From Tenodera sinensis (taxonomy: Eukaryota > Arthropoda > Insecta > Mantodea > Mantidae), in NCBI GenBank assembly GCA_030765045.1, contig CM060972.1:1981501-2045500 (forward strand): a stretch of DNA of 64,000 bases. The letters run 5' to 3'. A program made the translations under genes and the position numbers. The stretch's first letter is position 1. Each line of letters begins with the position of its first letter. Below are positions 1 to 11,290 of this stretch, piece by piece. The notes beneath the pieces were generated by a model that saw only the letters and a program-made list of their open reading frames with translations, was not told where the DNA came from and ran no database searches.

Positions 1-256
1 TTATATCCAAATATTTTTTGTTTTTGTTGAGTAAACCATTTTCGAGATATTCCTTGTTATTTCTGTGAGTTCTGGAATAGTTAAACTTTTGCCAAATGGA
101 ACATCGTTATTCTTCTTTACCTGATTACCCTCCCCTCAGTTTTTTTATATCTTAGCCAAGCAAAGAGAACGGAATTTCAAAGCCTACTGTACTCCCATAT
201 TCCCCTTGTAGCTACAAGGGAACAAGCAAAAAGATAATTTGTACAAGTGTTTATCT
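1..256 (-). repeat. Family A interspersed repeat, copy A1 (truncated by window edge)
   Basis: This is the reverse complement of the start of the repeat seen at 2127, 3424, 33910 and 40452. It carries the family's AACAAGGAATATCTC-like block, the GCAAAGAGAACGGAAT block and the ACAAGGGAA...AATTTGTACAAGTG block. It runs off the left edge and stops near 256. No coding capacity is recognised. Confidence 0.7.
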
Positions 257-1125
257 TATATATTTAAACGAGCAGTATATAAATATGTATATTTCGCGTA
301 TCTTGGAAACGGTTCTAACGATTTCGATCAAATTTTTTTATTGCCTTTTTAAGTTTATCTATATAGGTGTCGTCCTTGAAAAAAAAGTGATATCGCCAAG
401 GTTGAGGATCGACGTGTAATTGGGTCCTATGAATTTGAACGTCTCGACATTAACTTCTTGTAAATCCAACTGAACAGTGCTGCCAAAAGGCGAAGGAATT
501 TGAGGTTATGTTTGTGGAATTTCATAACTTTAATGTTTCAAAATGTACTGGAGTGATGAAAACCCTTACTGACATGATTTGATATAAATTTTCTGAACTA
601 GGCCGAAGAATTGTTTCCTTATACGTCAGGACCCGCAATTTCATTTAAGTAACAAATAAAAACTGCAACAATGGCAAAAAGAAACACGAGGAAATGTCAG
701 CAGTGGGCATCAGCTACTTCTTCTACAACATGACCAAATGTAACTCTACAATAATTTCTTGCTCCTTATTTTGATTGTAGTTTTAGTGCTTGTGGTAAAC
801 TTTGTATGCGTTGACGAAAGTTTCCTGCCTGTTTTTAGTGAAGTTATCTCTTATACAATATTTCATTGCATTCTGCTACACTTCTTTAAACCTTTCAGTT
901 CCGGTGTCCATGATTATGGACATAGGTATTTTTGTCCAATTTTTAACTGTTTTTAACTGTTTTTTCTGCTATATTCTTGTTATACTGTCTGTCACAAATT
1001 GAACATACATATCTGAGATGTTTTGAATTGTAAAAACATATTTTTTTTTACAATTAAAAATATTAATTTTAGTGCTTTTTTTTAAAGAAAAGATGCGAAA
1101 TCCATGCAACCGCAGTCAAATGACA
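257..1125. other. Unassigned AT-rich DNA
   Basis: Only short chance ORFs of about 65 codons occur here, with no recognisable domain, and T- and A-rich runs. I see no exon, tRNA or clear transposon in it. Confidence 0.5.
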
Positions 1126-1262
1126 CCCCGTCATCCTCCGATTATTTTACGTGGGCCCTCCCCGTCCTTTACTAAAGGCACATAAGACTGCGATTGCCGA
1201 GACTCGAACTCATAACCTCAGGCTTTGAGTGCATGACCAGTGCACTACGTGTTGCCCTAACG
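1126..1262 (-). repeat. tRNA-derived SINE-like copy
   Basis: Read on the minus strand, an A-box-like block (GTAGTGCACTGGTCATGCAC) is followed by a B-box (GAGTTCGAGTCTC), the spacing of a tRNA-derived Pol III promoter. The downstream body is not tRNA-like, so this is a SINE copy and not a tRNA gene. The family differs from the 38298 SINE. Confidence 0.55.
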
Positions 1263-2126
1263 ATCATGGCTATTCAAGCCAGCAGGCTGAAGGTCTCCCA
1301 GACCACCTAATCTAGACCGGTTTCGAATTAGAGGAAGAACGGCATAAGTAGCAAACTCACTCGGTACTGAAAGAGTTAATTGCTTAACTGTTTATACAAC
1401 GGAACTGTCAGTCCATGCTTTAAATTGCACACGTTAAAACGCGTTTACTTTGAATTGTTACTTCAACTGCGCGCGCTTATCTCTCCTTGTGACGTATGTT
1501 GCTTGCAATCAATAGCAGCAATTGGGCCAGAGTAGCCTACGTTCTCTCAACTCTACTTACCTTGCAGAGATGGCAGCATAGGTAATTTTATCCAGTATAA
1601 GTAATATCTCTTGTTTTCTGAAAGTATAATCTTGTAATACTTAAAAAGTAATTATTAGTACGTAAAGTATATTATAATGTGCTGTAGATAAAGGTGCTAG
1701 TACTTCTTATAACTACGTGTTTATAGTTTGGGAGCATATCGTTGTTGCTACCGATGGCACAGATGTGTCCAATAGCAGTTACAAATTGGGTTGAATGTGC
1801 TGAAAAGTTGCAGAGTTGACTAGAACTGAAGAGACGTAGAGTGAACTACAGGGGCGGACTTATCATTGCACTCTGATGTAAATCGCCCTGCCATTGTAGC
1901 TGACTTCTACATAATTTTTGAAGTATGGGAAGGCGTTCGCGTCATCCCGGCTCAATCCATTGTTACATCGTTCAGCTCCAATAATGGTAATAATGATGGT
2001 GCTATCATTAATAGCATCATTGGACCGCGAAGTGGTAAGATATTTGTAAATTGTTATTGTATCAATTGTTAGAGGTATCTCAGTGCAGCTATTGAACTAT
2101 TGGAAGAACAAGGTCTGAAAAATGTG
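1263..2126. other. Unassigned DNA
   Basis: No recognisable gene. A small ORF at 1866-2072 has no identifiable domain. The segment 1440-1600 is somewhat richer in GC than its surroundings but shows no exon I can support. Confidence 0.4.
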
Positions 2127-2957
2127 ATATGTTGCACTCAATGACTTTTTCTACTCTCGTACTAACCATTGTTACATACTTATTCCTATATCTTCTTTCT
2201 TGTTAGCTGAGACAAACATTTCTACATATTATCTTATTGCTTATTTCCTTGTAGGTACAAGGGGAATGTTAGAATATTTGTGCGATTGTCAAATGTTTGA
2301 GATTCTGTTGTCTTTGCACACTTGACATATAAAAAAATGAACAGCGATGATCCATTTCACGAAAGTTCTAAGTTTTCCGAAACTCACACACATAACAAGG
2401 AATATCTCCGAAATGGGGTTCACCCTACAAGAAAATGTATTGAGACATAAATTGTATTTTAGCAAGATCTACATTTTTTGTATAGTGCGATTTGGTCTAT
2501 CTCTAACGGTTTAGCAGTTATGCAAAAGTCGTCCAGAGTAAATACGACTACAGGGGCTACAGCCAGAAAATTCAAGATATACATTTCATTTGTCATAAAA
2601 ATATCTCAAATATATGACATTTTAATCAAAATCGTTAGAGCCATTTTCAAGAAAATCGAAATTTTCGAAAAAGTTTCGATGTAAAGGGTAGTTTAGGGTG
2701 TGGCTATTTTCTTCAAAATCTTGGTGTCGCATCCTTGAAAGACATTAAACTTAAATACCAATTTTGGGTTTTAACCGACTTTTCGTTTTTGAGTTATGCT
2801 GTCCACAGACTGACACACACACACGGACATTTTTCTATAAATGCTTTTTTTGGATTCAGGGGATCTCAAAACATATATTTCCGGTGAAATCTCGACATCG
2901 AATTTGGCTGGAATACAATACTTCCCCTACTTACCAGTAGAGAAAGTAAAAAAGGAG
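2127..2957 (+). repeat. Family A repeat, copy A2 (near full length)
   Basis: About 830 bp. It opens with the family start (TGTTGCACTC...CTTTTTCTACTC) and closes with CAGTAGAGAAAGTAAAA. The terminal ACTTTCTCTAC-like motif recurs inverted at the far end, which suggests short terminal inverted repeats. Shared internal blocks include ACCGACTTTTCGTTTTTGAG and ATATTTCCGGTGAAATCTC. No transposase is encoded, so it is probably non-autonomous. Confidence 0.75.
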
Positions 2958-2989
2958 AAAATGGGAGATGTTTAGGCACTTGTGTGATG

Positions 2990-3080
2990 AAGGAGTTAGA
3001 TGTCTGTCCAAGTCAAGCGGACATGGTTCAAATCCCGGATATGGCATACGGGGTTATTGTCTGGGACAATGATTAATTGC
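2990..3080 (+). repeat. Probable SINE fragment with B-box
   Basis: A B-box-like block (GGTTCAAATCCCGG) is followed by ATATGGCATACGG. The arrangement resembles the SINE at 41762, where the B-box is followed by CTATGGTGCTC. The head is degraded. Confidence 0.35.
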
Positions 3081-3423
3081 AAACTGGAAAAACTATGTTT
3101 AGAAAAATCTGGACATTTCCTAACTCTAACAATACAACCCTTGTACCTACCAGGACAGTACTTTATGACATTCCACTGTTACTCAAAAACACAATGAAAA
3201 CTTTGAAAGAATTACGCAATTCACTAGCTGAGACAGAGATTGACAAAAATCAAAAAGTTAAAAAACAGAATTTAAAGGTTGCAGAAGTTGGACATAAAGT
3301 AATTAGCAGACCTGTAGAGTTGTCAGTTAGGGAGGGAATACGAGGTTTGTCCCGCTCGTTTCTGTGCATGTGTTTACCAACCACAGGCATTCATCTCCTA
3401 ATAGAAACACACTTACCTTTAAA

Positions 3424-4974
3424 AATCTGATGTGTTGTACTCACATGACTTTCTCTACTCTTGTAGTAACCATTCTTACAAACTCTTATTGCTATATCTT
3501 CTTCGTGTTAATTGAAATAAACATTTGTACGAATTATCTGATTGCTTATTTCCTTGTAGGTACAAGTAGGTTTTGAGTGATAGTCAAATGTTTTAAAGCT
3601 TTGAGATCCCGTTCTCTTTGCACGGCTAAGATATAACTAGAAATGAATCACGATCTTCTATTTGACAAAAGTTTCTGTTCCAAAACTCACACAAATAACA
3701 AGAAATATCGGATATTCATTAGATTAGGTGACGCGAGCACTTGGTCAGAATTTCGGCTAAGTCCAACTCGGCAGTGTGTACGAATTCTAACGAAAGTTGC
3801 CGAAGTTGCTGTGTTAATTCAGCGCTGCCAACAGCACAATTTCCCCAGGAATTTGTTGCCAATAGTAAGTTTGAATATTTTAGCGGGACCCGGCAGTATG
3901 CTAGTGACCTTGTTAGAAGCAAGTTGTGAGAGTGCAATGAATCGCTTCATTAGCACAGTATTGCGTCCTGGCGCCCTCTTTCACCTTTTCCTTTCTGTCT
4001 ATATCCTATGCTTCCGGTGGAGTTTTTTTTAGTGGGCACTGCCCTAGGGCGAAGCCTACAGTCCCCCCTCTGTACCATCCCAGCGCATGGGGCTCCGTAA
4101 ATGGATTTTTTCTCCACTCGAAAATAAAAAAAATAAAAAATAAAAAAGAACGATAAATAATATTACTATTTTTATTTAAAAATAATATAAATATAATAAT
4201 ATTAAATAATAATATAATAAAATAACATAATAATATAAAATAAAATAAATAAATAATAAAGAACGATAAATAATAAAAATAATATAAATAAATCGTCTGC
4301 TAGTGACAGCTAGCGCATGCAGCGAAAACTTGTGGCGATTCTGATAACCACTGTCGGCGCATGCGCAGTAAGTAACTTCGGACTTTGGCCGGCAAGTGGT
4401 GAGTCACCTATTCTAAAGAAGAGCCGAAATATCTCCGAAATGGTTCACTCTACACAAAAAATTTATTTGGTCATAAATTGTGTGTTTTAACGAGATGTAC
4501 ATTTTTTGTTTACGGTTTACCAGTTATGTAAAAGTCATCCAGAGTAAACAGTACTACAAGGCTATGGCCAGAAAATTCAAAATATACATTTCATTTGTCA
4601 TGAAAATATCGTAAATGTATGGTATTTTAATAAAAAATGTTAGAGCCATTTTCGAAAAAACCAACTTTTTCCATGTAAAGGACAGTTTAGGGTGGAGAAA
4701 TTTTCTTCAAAATCTTTGTGTCGCATCCTTAATAGATATTAAACTCAAATATCAACTTTCCTTTTTAACGAGCTTTTGTTTATTTGAGTTACGCTGTTGA
4801 CTGACACACACATACACACACACACACACACACACAGACACACATGGATATTTTTCTAAAAGTTGTTTTTTTAATTCAGGGGACTCAAAACATATTTCCG
4901 GTGAAATCTCAACAGCGAATTTTTGGGTGGAATACAATACTTCCTCTACTCTATACGTAGTAGAGAAAGTACAA
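3424..4974 (+). repeat. Family A repeat, copy A3, split by element B1
   Basis: The left part (3424-3709) and right part (4426-4974) together make one family A copy, ending in GTAGAGAAAGTAC. The interruption is the 716-bp element B1. A (CA)n run at 4801-4840 occupies the place where other copies have a short ACACAC run. Confidence 0.75.
3710..4425 (+). mobile_element. Family B TIR element, copy B1 (hAT-like 8-bp TSD)
   Basis: Inserted in A3 and flanked by the 8-bp duplication GAAATATC (3702-3709 and 4426-4433). The terminal inverted repeats match at 19 of 23 positions and share the core AGGTGAC. An 8-bp duplication with TIRs fits hAT-like non-autonomous elements. A block at 3740-3960 is shared with B2 and is open in the same plus-strand frame in both copies. 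The 3' half is AT-rich (AATAAA/AATATA runs, 4120-4290). No transposase is recognised. Confidence 0.7.
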
Positions 4975-5261
4975 ATACATGTTAAAGGCCTCTCAGTCTG
5001 TATATATATCAAATGTGTGCTACAGAAACTCCTCCTTCGAACCGTACATCAGTGCATGCCGGGTTGCTTTCCCTGACATCACAATTCGTGCGCTCGTCAT
5101 GGCCAATTTACCGACTCCTGCACGATGGCATATGTAAACCCACTATGAGTTGCCACTATGAGTTTAAATGTGTAAGTGATAGATCTGCTATCGTGTTTCA
5201 TAGATGCGACCACCAGGAGTGCTCCCTTCCAGGGACCTACTGTCTGTTCACCAGCTCATAC

Positions 5262-5342
<81 letters not shown>

Positions 5343-6204
5343 AAATTTATTTAGACTCTTGCAATATTTCCAGTAAGTATGTTCCAAAACTTTAAATAGC
5401 TTTTTCTCCATATAACAATTTTTGTGCTGTAGGGAAAACTTTTTTGCAGTAAATATTGATAGATAAAGTTGAAAATCTCAGGAAATGTACAACATAACTT
5501 GTTAAATAAAACTGTGCGTTGGTTTGTTGATCACACTCATACAAAAAAGTATATGCTTTTTTTTTTTCCTTTGTGATTGTTAGTAATATTTCTTTTTATT
5601 CTATTCTAAATAGAAAAAAATTCATATTTTTAATAAATATTAATATTTTGGAAAACTAATGCACAGTTTTATTGCATAGGCATAAAAAAGCTAGCATACC
5701 AAATTTGAAGCCTCTAATTTAATTCTAAACTGCAAAAAGTATACCCATTCTTTCCAATTTGGGCGAATTCTTTGTTTCAATCTAGCGTGAATAACATTCC
5801 AAGGTTGGCAACATTATCGTAAAGGAGATTAGAAGCACGACTTGTACTTCAGATAGATATCACTGTGAATTGTTTACAAACTGTTCCATACCTCGAGGTG
5901 CTAAGCCCCTCATAGCATTGCAGGAAAGGAATCTAATGATCTGCAGTAACAGGATATTTTAATGTGAGGTTATGTTTATATGAACGTTAGCTGTAGGAAA
6001 CTTACAAATAATTAATAGTACATCTTCTTGGTGGCCCCAGACAGTTCCCCAATTGTCTGCAAGCTCTAGTCTAGAAGGAAACTGCAACCGCCACTCCACT
6101 TCCTGTTTCAGGGACAAAGGGAAAACATCACAACGCTGCTGACGTCATCAGGAAGGAACAACCTACACCTCAACATTCTCTCCATTTGTTTATTGGGCTA
6201 AACT
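4975..6204. other. Unassigned DNA containing a (GT)n tract
   Basis: Apart from the microsatellite at 5263-5339 I recognise nothing. The ORFs here are driven by the CA/GT repeats (runs of Val-Cys) or are short and featureless. Confidence 0.4.
5263..5339 (+). repeat. (GT)n microsatellite
   Basis: An almost uninterrupted GT dinucleotide run of about 75 bp. Confidence 0.95.
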
Positions 6205-6868
6205 ATCTTATGTGTTGCACTCACATGACTTTCTCTACTCACTTTTGTACAAACTAGTCTTAGAAACATTATTCCTCTTCTTCTTAATGTTGGTTGAGAT
6301 AAATATTTGTACAAATTATCTACGTACAAGGGCAATATGGAAATACAATAGACTATGTGATAGTGAAATTTTTTAAGAGCTGGCCGATATGTGATGTCTT
6401 TGATATTCAATTCTCTTTGCATGACTAAGAATAAAAGATGAATAACGGCTGTTCATTTGAGGAAAGTATAAGTGTTGCAAAATTCAGGCAAATTAAGAAT
6501 ATCTCGGAAAAGGTTCACTACAGAAAAAAAAATTATTTGACAGTGTTTTTTAACGAGATCTACATTTTTATACAGTAATGCCAGTCATACAAAAGTAATT
6601 CACAATTAAGTGATCTTCAAAGACTATTTATATAAAGTTCAAAGTATACTTTGCATTTGTTATGAAAATATTTTAAATACATGGTATTTTAATAAAAATC
6701 GTTGAAAATCATTTTTCAGAAATTAAAAAAAAAAGAAAGAAATTTGAAAGCGTTGTATGAAAAGGGTAGTTTGGCGTGGGCGGATTTTGCTGAAAATGTT
6801 CGTGCTCAGCTCAAATAGTATTAAATAGACTTTTTGTTTTTGAGTTATGATATTTCTACACACGGTGG
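6205..6868 (+). repeat. Family A repeat, copy A4 (3'-truncated, diverged)
   Basis: It begins with the family start (TGTGTTGCACTCACATGACT) and follows the family order through GTTTTTGAGTTATG, then is lost after about 6868. It has more small indels than the other copies, which suggests an older insertion. Confidence 0.65.
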
Positions 6869-7760
6869 GGAAAATTGTGCAGGCAGAGGCGTACTAAACT
6901 TGTCGCTCTAAAACAGCCATCGTAATAATATCTCATTGTTTCGTTTAACAAAATGGGCGTCAATCAACACACGTAATAGTGAGGTGTTTCACGTGAAGGT
7001 TCAAGTTGCGTGTTAGACAAAGATATTTTATATCAGTTTCAATATCGGGATTCAGGAAGACCTATGTTATTGCGTGAAATGGCTCAATAAGCTTTAGCTG
7101 TAAACTCTGGAAATATTACGCACATACAGTGCAAAACAAATAAAAATAATAAATAACAATAACATTTTTAATATTTTAAAATGTCATATAAAAGCTAGGC
7201 TTATATTGTAGTATGTACAACTGAGCACGGTTGGTATGTATATGGTCACAGTGACTGTAAACTGTTCTCCCCTCAACTACACAACTGATACTATTTTTCA
7301 AAACATGATGGCCTCGAAATAGGACCGCTGCTCCTCTTTGTTGCATGTCTGTTACAAATTATGTAATAGAAGGATGTGAGTTGTGTTACGCAACTGTTGT
7401 TCCCAGACTAGCCAAAGATCGAAGTAAAAATCTATTCTTGGATTATCTTCATGTTTCTGAATCTGCTTCGGACATTTTGGTTTTGAAATTACTGTAGTTA
7501 AACACAAAAATAAACAGGTATTATATGTGTATTGGAGTACGGGCAACGACTCTCAGTTGTTTATGTGACGAAGCAGACGCCATGTTGGCTGGGACCATTT
7601 GCATTATTATAGATTTCACGCATGAACCTAACACACTGTTCCTTATCAAACATATTGTATAATCGGTGTTCTAGTCAAAGTCTCTGATGACTAGGGAGGG
7701 GGGGGGGGGTTAAGTTTGTGTTATATTTATGACACCAATGGTACTAATGTCGATTACTAC
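6869..7760. other. Unassigned DNA
   Basis: No recognisable exon or element. It contains a short poly-G run near 7697-7710. Confidence 0.4.
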
Positions 7761-8552
7761 GTTTCCATGTCGAATTCAATACGCACTGAGTCTATTCGCA
7801 TTTCCATGTTCAATCCGGAAATGAGATCGCTAAGGCTCTAACAGAAATAACTTATGTTGGTCACTTGTTTTATGTTGGCGAACCTGTAGAAGTCTTTTCT
7901 GCGTATTTCAACAAGGTTTTGAGGTTAGTAAATGTTTTTGAGAAGAATATATTGTGAGATTATAGAAACAATAAAAGTAGCTACATTATTTTCTTTAAAA
8001 ACATCTTGGCTATCCGGAGAGAATATATTGTTTTCTTTTTTTGTTATTTTCACCACTTTTAGCAAGAAAACTAAATGGCAAGTGTGCATCGTGTTACGCG
8101 TAGGTACATACGCCAGATTTTAGCGCCTTTCGTGGATTCAAGTCGATCAATGTTTCCATGCATCCGATCCCACGAAATGAGCGGATCGGATCGGATCGGA
8201 TCGGATCCAGTGGTGGGCTTCGTTTCAATCCGCGTCTCCATGCGGTATCCAGTCCGGTAACATGCATTTTACACCACGCGTTTGTACTTCTGACCAGTAT
8301 AGGCATATACGGCTTGGTTCAAGCGTTTCTCTTGGTCACCTGGTTTATGTTCGCGAACTTGCAAAAAATATGTTGATTTGTTCTGCCTATTTAAGAAGGT
8401 TTTAAGGTTAGTGAACGTTTTTGCAACAAAATTTAGATCTGATCCCACTTCTAAGACGATCAGATCTAAGGTTCAATATGATCTGAATCCGCGTTTCCAT
8501 GCAGTATTTAATCCAGAGTGAGAACTGAAATCGATTTGAATTCTCAATGGAA
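7761..8552. mobile_element. Family C palindromic element(s), copy C1
   Basis: It starts with ACTACGTTTCCATG and ends with the inverted form (GAATTCTCAATGGAAA). The same inverted repeat opens copy C2 at 48611. Internal CCGCGTCTCCATGCGG and CCGCGTTTCCATGCAG blocks and a GGATC pentamer run (8177-8205) suggest two overlapping or nested copies. No transposase is seen. Confidence 0.5.
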
Positions 8553-9025
8553 AATTAAAATAGTTATAGACGAAGATATTATCCAGGAAGTGTCAACTTT
8601 TGGAAAACATAGAAATGTGTAAGAAATTAAATGGCCGTATAAAAAGACAGTTTGGCAAAAGAATGAGAAGTGAAAGAAGATCGTGTGAAAAGCAGCACCA
8701 AAGTACGCTTGCGTGAGATGCAGAGAAAAGGCTAGAGAAGAAGCAGTTCAGCTGGGAATAACAAGATTACACCAAACTCAAGGAAGAGCAGATTCAACAA
8801 TCCACGAGAAGCCCTTTCTATCAACCCTAAATGTTGAACGGAAATTTAAAAGACGGACTGAGCCATTTATTTAACCTGGAACTGGCCTTTGGCCTAAACC
8901 TCGTTAGGAAGGGGGGGGGGGGGGGCAGTAGTAGCGTATATTTTCATATGCACCACTGGAACATATAGTCGCACAGTTTCAGAAGGAACCACTAGAGACT
9001 TGTGACGAGGCCATCATGTTTTAGG
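8553..9025 (-). other. Ninjurin 3' flank and probable 3' UTR
   Basis: This lies downstream of the ninjurin stop codon on the minus strand. It includes a 14-bp G run (8910-8924) and no other recognisable feature besides the poly-A signal listed separately. Confidence 0.4.
8866..8871 (-). terminator. Candidate poly(A) signal of ninjurin
   Basis: AATAAA on the minus strand, about 155 bp downstream of the ninjurin stop. Its position is plausible, but the hexamer is common in AT-rich DNA. Confidence 0.35.
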
Positions 9026-9217
9026 TTAGGTTGGTGTTTGTGTTTTTACTGTGGTTTCCGGACCTGGGATGCTGAAGGCGGCCACGAACACGTTGATGAT
9101 GGTCACCAGGAACACTCCCATCACCACGTAGTTGTTGAGTGTGTTTGCATGTCGGTGTTTGTGATCTCCGCGCATGTCAAACCGACCCTTGAAGATGAGA
9201 CACACTCCAACGCCCAT
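9026..9217 (-). CDS. Ninjurin coding exon 2
   Basis: The acceptor is a T/G-rich tract ending TTGCAG at 9218-9220. The exon begins ATGGGCGTTGGAG (MGVGVCLIF), which continues the preceding LLLQ exactly as in ninjurins (LQxGVGVLLIF). It ends in TAA at 9028-9026. Confidence 0.9.
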   Translation of the reverse strand: MGVGVCLIFKGRFDMRGDHKHRHANTLNNYVVMGVFLVTIINVFVAAFSIPGPETTVKTQTPT

Positions 9218-11228
9218 CTGCAACAAACACACACTTTGGTAATTATCACGTACGTACGTTAGTTAGTTAAAATGCCCCATGTTTCTTACACCCCACTAAG
9301 GGCTTCACTTTGCGTTTAACACACCATTACTATACAGAACCACATGCGTGCTTCAAATCCCGCTCATGGCATTCAATTTTTCAGTCTCACTCTACCCTTT
9401 CCAAGAGGAAATTAATTCCGTATTAATGCACTGAAGTTGTAAATTGTATTAATAGAATAAATGCTTTGTGAGTGTTGCAATTCTTCCGTTTTCCTCTTAT
9501 TTTCTCACTAAGATATGGGAATTCCTGGCCTACCTTAAATTTCACTTGCTTCCTTCCTTATCGCTTAGTGCGCGTGCGCGTGTGTTCTGGGTTTGCTCAG
9601 AGTCGACTGCCCACGCTCACCTTGCATTTCCTCTACCACGCATAGTAAGTAGCGGCAGTATTGTGTTGCACCCAAAAATTTAATGTCGACATTTCTCTGG
9701 AAATATATGTTTTGAGGCCCCCTGAATACAAAAAAAAAATCATTTTTAAAAAAAGGTCCACGCGCGCGCGTGTGTGTCTGTCTGTCTGAACAGCATACCC
9801 AACTCAAAAACGAAAAATCAGTGAAAAACCAAACTTTGTGTTTAAGTTTAATATTCTTCAAGAATGCGAAACGATTTTGAAGAAAATAGCTGCACCCTAA
9901 ACTACCCTCTTCATGGACAATTTTTTAAAAAATTTTTATTTTCTGGAAAATCGCTCGAACGATTTTGATTAAAATGCCATATGTTTAAGATATTTTTATG
10001 GCAAATGAAATGTATATTTTGAACATTCTGGCTCTTTACTCTTGTACTGGTAAACCAATGATACTGTACAAAAAATGTACATCTTATTAAAACACACAAT
10101 TTATGTCCAAATAATTCTTTTGTAGAGTGAACAATTTCGGAGATATTCCTTGTTATTTGTGCCAGTTTTGCAACAGTTAAACGTTTCTCAAATACAACGT
10201 AGCTATTCACTTTTTATCTGCATTTGACTATCGCTCAAAGCCTACTGTATTCTCATATTGCCCTTGTACTTACAAGGAAATAAGCAATAAGATAATTTGT
10301 ACAAATGTTTATCTCTTCTAGCATGAAGAAGATATAGGAATAAGAGTTTGTAAGAATGGTTAGTACAAGAGTAGAGAAAGTCATGTGAGTGCAGTATATG
10401 TGTGATTATAAGCTAGAAAATGGATAGTGTGTGTTGCTTTTCTGCCCTTTTCGGTGATTTCTTTTTTGATTTGACCGTTCTTTATATTGTGTTTATGGGA
10501 TATTGTTTAGTTTAGCTTCCGCGATGACTTGGTCAGAATTTCGGCAAAGTCCCACTCGGCAGTGTGTACGAATGGTCACGAAATTTGCCGAAGTTGCTGT
10601 GTTAATGCAGCGGTGCCAACAGCAGAATGTCCCTAGGAGTTTGTTGCCAATAGTAAGTTTGAATGTTTTTGTGGAAGTCGGCAGTATGCTGCTGACCTTC
10701 TTAGAAGCAACTAGTGCAATGGCTAGGTTTATCAGTATATTGGATTTGGCGCCTCTGTGCTTAAATGAAGAGGCATGCATGCAGTTCCTGTACGACGAGG
10801 GCCTGCTCGAATTCTATGCAGGGAATGTGATGGCGTGCTACACCACTAGAAAATTAAAAAAAAAAAATAAATAAATAAATAAATAAATAAAAATAAATAA
10901 AAAAGAACGATAATTAATAAAAATAATATAAATATAATAATATAATACTATTAAATATAATATATAAATAATATATAATATAATAATATTAAATAATAAT
11001 ACAATAAAATAATATAATATAGAATAAATAAAAAAGAACGATAAATAATAAATAATAATATAATAAAGATAATAACATTAAATAATAAAATAATAATATA
11101 AAATAAAATAAACAAAAAAGAACGATAAATAATAAACAGAATAAAAATATAATAATATTAATATATTATAATATAAATATAAGTATAATATATAGTATTA
11201 TATATAAATAATAATATATAATATAAAT

Positions 11229-11290
<62 letters not shown>

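Noticed and set aside
4752..5395. ORFs with Val-Cys and Cys-Val runs
   Set aside because: Translations of CA/GT microsatellites.
8158..8376. Overlapping ORFs on both strands at the GGATC run
   Set aside because: Repeat-driven frames within element C1, with no domain.
10493..10780. Minus-strand ORF across element B2
   Set aside because: It is the shadow of the plus-strand block. The plus frame is the one kept open over most of the block in both copies, although neither strand is proven coding.
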